Below, piece after piece: positions 53,653 to 64,000 of a stretch of DNA of 64,000 nucleotides. Origin of the DNA: Malurus cyaneus samueli. Its lineage: Eukaryota > Chordata > Aves > Passeriformes > Maluridae. Position 1 is the stretch's first letter, and the number at the start of each line of letters is the position of its first letter. The stretch is taken from positions 31,224,061 to 31,288,060 of the forward strand of contig CM019217.1 of assembly GCA_009741485.1 (NCBI GenBank). Direction: 5' to 3'. Position numbers and translations under genes: made by a program. The notes under the pieces were generated by a model. The model was not told the origin of the DNA. It made no database searches and was given only the letters and a program-made list of their open reading frames with translations.

Positions 53653-54045
53653 GTGGGCTCCTCTTCTCTCCAGATCCCTCTTTTCTGCCCTTCCTTTGAG
53701 CTTCCTTTCTGCACTGTTTCCAGTTCTGACTCCAATCCTGGTCACACATGTCTTAGTTCTTGCATCTGCTGCACACCAACTTGGAAGGCTGGACAAACAT
53801 CACATCCAAACTGTTGGCCTTCTCAATATCTCTTTTATCTCAAAGACTTGGAGGCTTTGATATTCTATATTCAAAATCACAGCCAATCAGATCAAAATTT
53901 AGTGTTTGTATTTATTTTTAAGCTGATTCACAGGGACACCATGAGTGTGAAATTCCGCTTTAAGAAAAATAAATTTTCACTTATATTCCTTTTGAAGGAT
54001 ACATCATTAAAGAGCTCAAAATTCTTAAGGAATAGAATAAGCTGA
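53653..54045 (+). other. 130-codon open frame, coding status doubtful
   Basis: An open frame whose first 60 codons lie in a moderately GC-rich, C/T-rich block and are Ser/Cys/Pro-rich ('SSSDSNPGHTCLSSCICC'). The last 70 codons are Lys/Phe/Leu-rich, as in the AT-rich background. The composition change within the frame argues against one coding unit. I recognise no motif and no splice borders. Kept only as one of the longest frames outside repeats. Confidence 0.1.
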
Positions 54046-54176
54046 GCTTAAGAACAGACGATGGAAGAAAATTTCTCCCCGTGATATATTTTCACAGAGT
54101 AGTTTGAATTCTATGACACTTGAGTATTTTCTCATACTATACTTTTTCTGCTAGTAGTTTTTTCCCTGAAGTTTTA

Positions 54177-54216
54177 TACCTAGCATAGCTGAATCATACT
54201 TAGCATAGCTGAATCA
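54177..54216. repeat. 20-bp tandem duplication
   Basis: Two adjacent copies of ATAC(C/T)TAGCATAGCTGAATC with a period of 20 bp and essentially one mismatch. Local duplication. Confidence 0.85.
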
Positions 54217-54880
54217 GAGTCTTTGGCACGGGGGAAGTGATCACGATCCTAGAAACGTGTATGAACCTCCATAGCAAGAAACATGCTGCTGTTGAGTGCT
54301 ACAGACTCATAAAAGATATATTACCAGTCCATTTTTGAAGCTTGACTCACAAACACCCTAATATTCTATCAAAACTAATGACAGTTTAAAACAGATTATT
54401 TTCTAATCCTAGGGTACTGGAAAATAGTGTTCTAACTTCAAAGGCTTTCCTCCTATTTCATCTGTTCCTCTTCTGCTCGTGATCCTTTCTTTTCTTTTTA
54501 TTCGCAAAACATATTTACTATGTGTTCAAGTTATTCCTTTTTTGTGTCTGCTTCAGTTTTCACCTTCTCTCTATTTCCCTTTCCTCTTCCCAAATCCCTT
54601 TTAACAGATACCTTAGTTGGCTGTCAGACAACACCACTTCTCCCATCAGCATGACCTTTGCTACACTACGACTGAGACACTTTCAAAGAAAGCAGCGTTC
54701 TTTTTTATAATCCTTGACATGAGCCCTATAAATCTGACTTTTTTTTCAAATCTTTTTTACAAGGATTTCCTAGAATTTTGACAAAACATTTGCTTATAAT
54801 ATATAAATGCTAAATAATTAAATAATATGTCATTTAATTAAAACCTGTCTCAAAATCCAGACAAGTTTTTTGTTGTTTGG

Positions 54881-54904
54881 TTTTTTTTTTTTTTTTTTTT
54901 TTTT
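54881..54904. repeat. poly-T homopolymer (24 nt)
   Basis: Uninterrupted T run within a longer T-rich patch (54866-54913). Confidence 0.9.
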
Positions 54905-55052
54905 CTTTTTTTGTCAGCTGGAGTTAGCAGGTCAATTTTTTTTTCTAGACAAACATTTAGACTACCTGTGCCCACCCTCCCTGTCTCCAAGCTAGTTCCT
55001 CTTAAAAGCAGGCATGCAAAACATAGACCTCATGGGTAGGAAATATGGGATA

Positions 55053-55190
55053 TTATTCTGCAGAAGAGCAGCTGTTCAGCAAGGAAGACTTTGAGCTCTT
55101 AGCTGTCCAGAGCTGCCCTTCCTCCGATCCGATTGCAATGTCAGTCTCAAGAAGTTGCTGTATTTCACCACACAGAGATCTACTTTCACA
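55053..55190 (-). other. Candidate terminal-exon-like segment (unconfirmed)
   Basis: On the minus strand, GGGAAATTCCAG serves as a possible acceptor and is followed by 138 bases that read as 45 codons and a stop in one frame. The translation contains 'GEIQQLLETDIAIGSEEG' and a Ser-rich tail. The segment carries two closely spaced CpGs in a CpG-poor background. I know no matching family and see no AATAAA shortly downstream, so this is only a candidate. Confidence 0.15.
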
Positions 55191-56739
55191 CTGGAATTTC
55201 CCAGGTAAATGAATGGCCAAAAAGACAAAAATAGAAATGATATTCACAAAATAAATGGAAGATTACAATTTGGTCTAATCTTAGTCCCTGCCTGTTTTAC
55301 CTTGCAGGTATATCACCCCATATGCCAAATTGTCATCTCTTCAGGAGAAACCAGGGGTCCCAGGTACCTGCACAGGTTCTCTCAGGTCCCTCATGGGTGT
55401 ATTACCCACAGAAATTTACTGCATTTTATAAAAGAAAAATGTGCATTATTCATCAAGAAATGTTTGCTTTGACTAGATGAGATTTCAAATAATACTTAGA
55501 CCTGCAGAGTACATGAAGGGTTTTTGCAGAGCACATAAACTGACAGGGCACTCGTCAGTAAGTCAGGAAACTGAGATTCACATCTCTGCTCAAACTGAGT
55601 CACCTCAAAATTCTTGAAAAGGTTGCAAAGCCTTTCATTTCATACCTGAAATGTACACAGAGATAATGATGTCTGTTCTTTATGTGAGAATTCAGTGGAT
55701 GAGGACTCTAAGTCATCACAATGTGCACACTTAACTGCAGTGGTTTGTAAACATCATAGCTCTCCATGGTGTTTAAGAAAGTTTGTATGCAAGATACACA
55801 TTTGATAACAATGATATTCAACTGTATTTTTATTTTTCTGAAGCATTCTTAATAATAGGTAGATATTGCTGTCAGTGGCATTTGACTACTCTTTAGTCGC
55901 TTCTCTTGATAAAACAGCATTTTGAAAAGGCTTAGTTTCTATGCAATATTTCATATACATACATTTTACTAAAATATGTATTTTGACAAATACATAATGT
56001 GCTGTGACTGCCTAAAAATATCTTCCTTCCTGAAAAATCATTCATTTTACTATATTCCTGATAGTTTTTTATCCACTTATTATTTTAAAATATTACAGTC
56101 TTATATCCTTCTTATCTTTTTCATATTTTGTATTTTTTATACAACTTTGATACTTCTCTTAGCTCAGAATTGTGAATTATATTAATTATGAGGCACACTA
56201 TGAGATACTAAAATAAATGTAATTAATAAATGTAATAAATGTAATAATTTCTAGGGACCATCTGAAAAGTAGTGCTCATCAAAGTATAAAAAACATTATC
56301 ACTAACAGTCCCTCTTCTCAATAGTTTTCATCTGACTGGTAAAACAAACAAGAAAGTACGACATATAAATAGATAATAGATCAGCCATCACACTATTAAT
56401 TCCAAACTGATTAATAAAGAATGCAGATATATATATGCAGTTATTTGTAAGAGCTGAGGTTTTCTTGAGATAAAATAACCTAAGTAGGAAGAAATGTGAG
56501 CACAGGGAAGTGAGCAGAGAAAGCAAAGATAGAAGTGACAGGTGTAAGGAAGGAAAGGGGTAGGACAAATTACCACTCACTCTGTGACCAGACAAAATAA
56601 CAAAAAGACCAAGTCAATAAAGATTCCCAGAGACCTGATGCATTTCCACACAGGCTCAGTACTATTTGATTTGATGTAGGAAATCGTCTTTCAGTCAAAG
56701 AGAATCCTTTATGTACATATCCTTTCCTTCTTGGCTTGA

Positions 56740-57055
56740 TAGATTACATAAACCCCATACAAGACGGTGACAGAATACCTAAACAGCAGCAGCCTGGGGG
56801 CAGGGCTGTGAAAACTCTTCTGTAGTACAAACAGCACATTGCCAAGCAATGCCAAGGGAATGCAGCACTGTTTTGGGACCTGGCTGGACCCTTTAGCCCC
56901 TGTCCTAAAAGATGTTGCCCCTGGTAGCAATCTGGAGAAGCATGGGAGAATCAGTGAGATTTGTTCCATCTGCCCCTTCCCCATGTCGGTGGAGAAGGTT
57001 TGCAGGCAGCGAGCCATTACCTGGCCTTTGTCAACCCCTGATAAGACTGTGACTT
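56740..57055. other. Unassigned GC-richer block with long frames on both strands
   Basis: About 315 bp with higher GC content, crossed by a 102-codon minus frame (56709-57017) and a 72-codon plus frame (56839-57057). The minus translation includes 'LLLFRYSVTVLYGVYVIYQA', which is membrane-like. I recognise neither product. A transposon or LTR remnant is as likely as an exon. Confidence 0.3.
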
Positions 57056-57532
57056 AAAGACAGATTCTTCTCACTTTCTCAAGTCCTGCATCAGCTTTTG
57101 ACTGTACCCAAGCAGCTGGCTTTCTGACTTTAATACTACTTAAAAGACATCTGTTTTCTAAGGCTTATCTAGTTCAGTAGCAGTTTTGTCAGGTTTATAT
57201 CGATAGCAAGTAAAGCTCCTTGGGACACGTTGCATGAATGGCATTGTGAAACAGTAATTTGTATTTGCAACTGCTGTTTACCTCTGTGCAGAGATCAATA
57301 TCTGCTGTATTTTGCCCTCTTAATTCACAAAACATGAGTTTAGAATGCAGTCTTTTATTACCTATTCCTCATAACAAATCAATGTTCCTATGTAATATCA
57401 CTCTCCCTTATTCAGACTTAAAATCCGTGGCTTTGTAGGCTTTTTTTCTTCCAGTCAAATAGATAAAACTCTGAACTTGCTTTATTAGGAGGATGTAACA
57501 TGGATTGGAACAGCAATCCAGGCTTTTCTTTG

Positions 57533-57547
57533 GACGGTTTAACCGTC
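57533..57547. repeat. 15-nt inverted repeat with 7-bp arms
   Basis: GACGGTT-T-AACCGTC is a perfect inverted repeat around one central base, with a CpG in each arm. It lies in a 62-codon plus-strand frame (57500-57688). A dimeric transcription-factor site is possible but I cannot name a factor. Confidence 0.6.
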
Positions 57548-58678
57548 TTTTTCTGTAATTTGCAAAAGAAATACAATATATCAAATGGCAAGTTGGATTT
57601 AAATTCCAAAGAAATTACCCTGACTGATCTGATAGAAAATTTGCAGGGGAAAACTAAAGGTGTTATCAAAGCGATACAAAGTTATTAAGGCCTTCTTAAC
57701 AACATGGTGGTGTACTAATAAATTGTTCAAGCTTCCTATCATAAAATTTTTACAATTTGAAGAAATAGCAAACAATCTATGATTTATGTAACTTGCACCT
57801 TTTTTTTTTTAGGAAGGATGAAATAATAGCAAAGGGCACTTGAGGCTGGCTTTGGAAAATGTGTGATAACTTACTGAAATACTTGTCACTATGCCTTTCT
57901 CTTGGCCAGCACATCCCACTCCATGTCTCTTGATCATAAAAATATTATAAGAAAGCAAATTTATTGGACACAGACCTCTCTAAAGATGTTTGATAGCACC
58001 AATCAGATAAAGTGTTTCTAGGATCAGTAGGCAACTCCTGGGACCACATTTCCCAGGCTGTAGGTGACTCTGGGGCCATCAGGTAACCATTTTCCCTCAC
58101 AGCTGCAGCAATTCATATCAGTTATTAATATAGACATCACAAGCAGAGTTATCACTAATTTTCTGTGTTTATCCTAACTTATTGTTATCCTAAATGCTGG
58201 GATGGGATTTAACTTTTCCAGCATCTTTCACAAAAAATTTGTGAAATTTTGTTACATAAAGTAAGTACAGAGGCCACAAATACAAATGTGGGCCTGTATC
58301 CTGAAATTAAACCATCAAGAGTTTTTATTGATAAATAATTCCCCTGATAACAGTAGGTCCATGTTATTTTGCTTAGTCTTTATGGGGCATCTTGGGCAAT
58401 ACTTATCTAACTTCAGGCGTTTAAAAAGTATTAGACTGGATCCCTTCCTTGTGGAAATAAGTAAATAAAATGCACTTTGGAGGCACTAATCCCTCTCCAG
58501 TGACTGATAACGTGAGACTGAGTGTGACTACATGCTGATTCAACCACATGAAATTATTGGAGATGAACTGCTAGATCCCAAATATTGACTGTGTATAATT
58601 GGAACGCACTTGATGGATAGATCAATTCAAATTGATCTCAGTACTGGAATGTATCGGTGGATTCTACTACAACTAATA

Positions 58679-58732
58679 GATTATAAATATAGAATATATA
58701 TAAATTTATATATATATAATATAAATATGCAT
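58679..58732. repeat. TA-rich low-complexity tract
   Basis: Mostly TATA/ATAA steps, able to fold on itself. A 17-nt poly-A run follows at 58767-58783. Confidence 0.8.
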
Positions 58733-59028
58733 TTGCTAGAAAGAGTCCTTATAGGTGCTTTGCCAGAAAAAAAAAAAAAAAAAGGCACTGCAATAAGATA
58801 GCAAAAGAATCTCTTGATTAAGTCAGTTTTGTCCAAGGAAATTTCTTGCCATAAAATTTATTTGAGCAGAACACTGTCATGTCTTTCTCAGAATGGCTGC
58901 TTCCTATAGTTGACACATGGAGGTTTTTAGTAGAGAGGAAAATATTTTAAGGAAGATCAAGAAAACAAAAAATATATTCCCTTTATGCATGTGCATGTTT
59001 ATTTGGCACATATTTGGACTGGTTTGGG

Positions 59029-59054
59029 TTTTTTTTTTTTTTTGTTTTTTTTTT
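59029..59054. repeat. poly-T tract (T15 G T10)
   Basis: Two T runs separated by one G. Simple repeat. Confidence 0.88.
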
Positions 59055-59788
59055 AACAAGTATGCCTTATTGAAAATGACTGCTATTTTCTGAGCTTCAT
59101 GATAAGTAAAATAACTGTATATAATTACATGATAGAAGCAACAAAGAGTTTCAATTGATTTAATTTATTTATATCTCTCTTAATCCTATTTCATCCATTC
59201 AGTTTTATCACCTTTCAGTCTCTGCTGCTGTCTGTTATCACTCCAGCCTTGAAGCTCCCACAGTCTGGTTATAACCACTGTAGTCTTTTTATTTCTAGCA
59301 CTTAGCTGATCCTATCTTTAAAAACTTTTATTTTCACTGAATGTAATTTGACCACTTTTATATATCTGTTCCTTTACTCCATTGTCTCCTTTTACCAGGA
59401 TACTGAATATCTCGTGTTTGCCTCTTTGACTATATGACTCTTGCTTTCTGTGGATTGAAGTAGGTCTCAAGGCAGACAAATAACCAGTAATCTATGTACC
59501 ATTTTCAGTGTTTGCTTTAGATATGGTATTATCTGATATCGGAGTGACATTTTTTGGTTTTCTTTTTTTTTTATTCACATGTTTTTTGTAGGAAACATCT
59601 TTCAGATCAGGCTGGATCTGATGTCATGTACATTTTGACAGGTCACAGATTACTTCATTTAACCTGATAGAATTCTGCTGTTTGTGGCAAGTTCAAAATA
59701 GGACTGTGCTACAACATCCTGAATAGTCATGTTGTGTGCACAAAACCTTTCTCTTTTCAAATTACAAACATCAGAATGCCCTGGAAAG

Positions 59789-59830
<42 letters not shown>

Positions 59831-59864
59831 AGGAAAATAAATAAAATAAAAAAAAAATAAAAAA
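59789..59864. repeat. poly-A homopolymer (40 nt) with A-rich extension
   Basis: Forty consecutive A, the longest homopolymer in the window, followed by about 35 bases of A with scattered G and T. The Phe-rich minus-strand frames are artefacts. Confidence 0.9.
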
Positions 59865-62800
59865 GCAAGTATAGATAGTGAACTATGTACTGTTAGTATG
59901 GTCAGGGAAGAACAGGATAACAGAGACTTGGCCATTGATCCCATAACGAAAAATTTACCAGGCAAAAAGGAACAAAGACTTAGTATTTCTTTGTTTGTTA
60001 TCATTTGGGGGAAACGTGATTTCATTTTACATTTCTAGGATTAAAAATAGGTGTAATTTAAGAAAAAAATGTGACTCATAATTTCTCATAAAACTTCAGC
60101 ACATCTTCAGAAAACTCAAGGCATTTTCTGTGCAATTATTACAGCATTCCTCAGCAAAATCTCCCTCAGGAATCTTCATTTTTGGAGGGAACATAGTTAA
60201 GATGATATTTACATAATGAAAACAGAACTTTTCATAGTTATTTTGCAGGATTTATCCAGCCATCTTGATGTAACTTGAAATGTTTGGAAAGTACTGAAGT
60301 AATTCTACACGTCTTCTAGTAAAAATTTAGAATCAGAAAATTATATGCCTGAAGCCTTTAACCGATGAAGCACCCTTTTGCCAGGCTTTAGGGAGTTATT
60401 TTAGTCTGTCTTCTCTTCCTTCCATCTTTCTCATTAGGGCAGATTAGAATGTCAGGACCAAGACAACAACATTATTCAGAATAGTCAATTAACTCTTAAT
60501 TGTTAGATGTGATAAATGGAATAACCTCAAAACATAGATGTTTCAAAGTAGGTTAACATTAAGCTAAAGAAGCACATGATGACTAAGGGAGAAAATAAAG
60601 GTCAACCAGATCCAGATGGTTCATTTGATGAGCCCATCACAAACATGGAGGAGTTCTTGCAGCTCTAAGAGCACAATAAAAATCATCTGCATAAATAAAC
60701 TGAACAATTGATTTATATATGCAGTACAAATTTAGGTTCTTGTGTTCATTTCTATTGCTAATGCTTGAAAAGCAGCCGTTATTGAGGAAAGTCAATCAGT
60801 GAATTATTGTAGCTGTGTGTATAGATATGAGCAAAGCATATCACACCAGGTATTATTTGCATGAAGTCTCCACACCATAATTTTCCTCTTTAAGATGTGA
60901 GGAGGAGTGTCTCAGGACTTTTAATCAAAGATTTTCACATTTTATACATATTACCTGTGCATTTTAGGAACACATTCAAACACTCCACTACTTGATCATT
61001 ATAATTATTGTACATTCCATACCTCTGAAACATGCCAGATTTATAATTGGAAGGAAGAAAATTATCTTGAGACATGCTCTAACAAAACAACAAAAATAAC
61101 CTAGGAACAATGCCCTTTTTTGTTCTGCCTACAGTATTTTCTTGCTATGTATACAAAAGCACAATAAACTTTTAATCTGAATCAGAAGAAAAAACTTCCT
61201 GGTATCTAGATACTTTAAAATCCAAAAAGGAAATGTAACCACTGAATCTACCTCTATGTTTACTCTCTAATCTACAACATAAACCTACCCTTCATCCTTT
61301 TGTGCAGTAATCTCTCTAAAAACAGTCTTATAAGGGGCAAAAGCATAACAAGGGTGAGGTAATTAGTCTGTAATGTAGTTTGGAAATCAAGTCCTAACAG
61401 TACACCAAAAAAAAAATAAAAATCCTCACTGTGCTGGCATAGAAAATGCCAAGCTGAGTCACATTTGAAAACCAAATTCCAGAGATTCCCACAGTTGACA
61501 CAGCTGAGTAGTTCACAATGTTTGGCTCACACGTTGCTTGCACAGCTAGATTAGGATCCAAAATTATGTCATTTCCTACATATGTTCTTCAAGGAATTTG
61601 ACTTAAGAGGCATCATCAGAGCATATCTATTACATATTCACCTTTCATGTCCATCTCAGCAAGTAAGTGCATTTTTTAAAACACGAGCTTTGTTCACCAG
61701 GGAGAGAAGTGAAATTCTAACAGAGTTACTCAGCCAGTTTCAAAGGTGTGGGGGTTTGGTTTTATTGATGTGAATAAGACTAGAAAAGGAATAGGAGATG
61801 ATGGAAAAACACCTAAGATGGAGCAACTTAGTGCCTAGAAAAGTTTCTGAAGGGGCCTTCCTCCCTCAGCGGGTTTTAGAGATTTTCCAGTTCTTTAAGG
61901 AGTCAGTCATTGCTGCTTCCAGATCATTCATTTTTAAAGTTTAGTGCCCAGTCTACTGGATTGCAGAATCATGTTCTGTCTCAAACCCATAACATCTGAG
62001 AATTTTTTGAATAAGCGGTGTAGGTTGAAATTCTTTGAGTCAGTAAGACAATATTAAACCAAGATTTCAGTATTTCTAGCAAATGTTCTGACCATAAAGC
62101 TCTCCACAGAACTGTGTTCCTTTAAGACTCAGTCTCTTGTCTTGAGGAGAGGCATCAGCTTGACTCAGAGACAGGATTAATAACTCAGACACCTACCCAG
62201 TTGTTTAGCACTCAGCAGCAACAAGCACAGCATGTTATTCTAAATGTCACTCTTGCTTTACCTGGGAATTGCCTGTGATCTAAGCTTTCTAATATAGAAT
62301 TCTTGCTTGGGAATAAGGCCGTAAGAGTAATAGAAGCAAGTAGTGCATTTATTTGAATTGATCTTTTTATATTAATTACTTTGATCTTCCATTGTTTGCA
62401 GAGCAATTTGCAAGTCACTTTCTTTGTTAGTAATAATTAAGTGTTATTTTCTGGGCAACTGGTTTGTTTTCTTGGTGCTGTTCTGCAAAAGCTGCATGCC
62501 TGATTTCCTGCAGCAGTAGGAGCTTGCATGGGTCATCCCTAATGTGCATAAACTATTTTCAGCATGATTATAATCTTACCAAGGAATTTCCTTTTTTTGA
62601 AAGTTTGTATATTTTCCCAGTGGTTGTCCTGGAAAGAGTGAAATTGTCTTAGCTACATTCGAAAAATGTCATATTCCGTGTTCATTTTAATATAATTTAT
62701 GTGGCTTTTGGAAGTGAATATGTGCTATGCTGATAATTCTACAGTACAACTCTCCAAAGCAAAGCTGCAAAAATCTACCACTGTAGTATTAACTGCCTGC

Positions 62801-63517
62801 ACCTAAAACGATGGACAACTGAAATGGAGACAGTGGTAACAAAGTCAGTGGCTCACGATCCTTCAAGCTTCTGTTGTGTTACCACCCCAAAGGGGGTACC
62901 ACAGTCAAGAACATGCCAAATCTATTCCCTCTGGACGAAGCGCAGGGGTTCCAGCCTTGCTGCAAATTGCTTTTTCCTCACTGCTTCAAAGTTTCTTAAC
63001 TCCAAATACTTTCACATGCATAATAATATTTTTGGATCCTAAAAAAATGATTATTTTGTTTCTATTAATATTTTTTTTCACTTCTGAAGCAAAATAGAAG
63101 ACTTTTGCCTATGCCAGAATCTATTTTAGGCCTATTTCTTGTTAGGCCACTTCAGTAATCCAAAGACCACTTAATTAGATATATTCTAATTCTTCTGCTT
63201 CCTACTGCCCAAGTTACTGAGTTCACTTTACTAGAAGTGAAACTTTGAGATATTATTGACTTTGTAGCACTACAACCAGTGGGAGAGTTGTGCCTCTACA
63301 GTTACCCATGCAATGTTTGTTTACTTAAGGGCTTAAGGGTATTTTGTTACTCATCGGCCTTTTCTGCTGGTGAGAAGCAGACTCTTTTCATTTCATCCTC
63401 CGTGTCAACCTTTACAGAGCGAGTGTTACAAGTTTTGAACATTTTTCATTGCAGTATTTCTGCAGCCTTCAGACTCCCACTTCTGAATTAAAAGGTGACA
63501 GAATCAGAAGGTTTTCT

Positions 63518-63518
<1 letters not shown>

Positions 63519-63549
<31 letters not shown>
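63519..63549. repeat. poly-A homopolymer (31 nt)
   Basis: Uninterrupted A run. Simple repeat. Confidence 0.9.
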
Positions 63550-63551
<2 letters not shown>

Positions 63552-63734
63552 AAAGTGCTTCTAACAGTTTTAGGGTAGGTGGGAAAAAATGGGGCTGGAA
63601 ATGCTGAAAGAAAGAGACTGGAGACACTGGAATATGGAACTACCTTTTGCATAGGAGATTTGACAATTTCTTTTTCCACAGGACTGCAGCTGAAGTGGAA
63701 GTAAGTCTACATCAAAGCCAGATTGTAAGTCAAT

Positions 63735-63995
63735 TCAACAAAAACTAATGAAAGATGCAATTATACCTCTGTTTGTGATGTGTGTCTGTCCCACGCTCAG
63801 TTCTGCTGAAAATTCATACCCCAGAAATCTTGTAGGAATTAAAATTCTTTGTGTTTCACAGTTTTGAAAGGCTCCACCTAGATCCATTTCAAGTTCTGTG
63901 CATGGGAAGACCCATATCACCATCTTGATCACATTGAGTGATTCCATGTTCTGAAGGGACCTATGGTCCCCTGCTCCAGACCTGAATTCTCCAAC
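63735..63995 (-). other. Open frame at the window edge, possible exon (unconfirmed)
   Basis: A minus-strand frame is open for about 87 codons from near the right edge. It contains an internal Met (63947) and the stretch 'ELEMDLGGAFQNCETQRILI'. A plausible donor, ACAAACAGAG|GTATAA, lies near 63766. Codon content is less biased to Lys/Phe/Leu than most frames here. No family recognised. The upstream context is cut off by the window end. Confidence 0.15.
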
Positions 63996-64000
63996 TCAGC

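Larger units (their letters stand above)
54046..64000. other. AT-rich non-coding stretch without recognised transposons
   Basis: Apart from the simple repeats and exon-like candidates listed separately, no gene or transposon is recognised. The 56740-57055 part is GC-richer, with open frames on both strands. The 58679-58732 part is TA-rich. The last 270 bases hold a minus-strand open frame. Confidence 0.5.

Noticed and set aside
59659..60025. Phe-rich minus-strand frames of 69 and 84 codons
   Set aside because: Produced by the 40-nt poly-A tract read in reverse.
41469..63549. Poly-A runs as tails of processed pseudogenes or SINEs
   Set aside because: No gene-like or tRNA/7SL-like sequence was recognised upstream of the runs, and no clear target duplications were seen.
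1..64000. CRISPR arrays, operons, tRNA or rRNA genes
   Set aside because: No regularly spaced direct repeats, no ribosome-binding-site/gene clusters and no cloverleaf-type tRNA boxes were noticed. The sequence is vertebrate-like.

Overview
The window looks like AT-rich vertebrate nuclear DNA, most probably from a bird. The main evidence is seven truncated CR1 LINE fragments. Several carry the typical avian CR1 3' end, a GGTTGGAA-type block next to a degenerate CATAGAAT terminal repeat. There is also one solo-type LTR of a retrovirus-like family common in bird genomes. No prokaryotic, viral or organellar organisation is visible. The longest open frames are 100-160 codons, and most lie antisense to, or inside, repeats.

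I recognise no protein-coding gene, tRNA, rRNA, known ncRNA or CRISPR array. The simplest reading is intergenic DNA or the inside of a very long intron. A few short segments combine an open frame with splice-like borders. They are listed as low-confidence candidate exons, not as genes.

Layout. 1-2214: AT-rich, featureless. 2215-2565: ATT-rich simple repeat plus a minus-strand CR1. 5700-6515: the longest CR1 (plus), including decayed ORF2 3' sequence. 9427-9805: CR1 (minus), followed by a 15-base assembly gap at 9950-9964. 11288-11766: CR1 (plus). 12032-12624: LTR (minus sense) with a near-perfect 5-bp flanking duplication and an internal 24-bp tandem duplication. 15742-16400: CR1 (minus) with a readable piece of reverse-transcriptase ORF2. 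16.4-31.9 kb: mostly unique AT-rich sequence with one unassigned GC-richer block (18790-19075) and weak exon candidates near 28.8 and 29.6 kb. 31955-32115 and 34585-34660: two short, old CR1 3' ends. 34.66-64.0 kb: no transposon that I can recognise. It holds many long A/T homopolymers, a 136-nt pure-purine microsatellite (43194-43329), AT-rich simple repeats, and a few GC-richer stretches with open frames.

No set of genes works together here. The points of interest are the repeat history (a decayed LTR and CR1 copies of different ages), the polypurine tract, the apparent lack of transposons in the right 29 kb, and the candidate exons, which need comparison with other bird genomes and RNA-seq. 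I found no convincing undescribed biological system.
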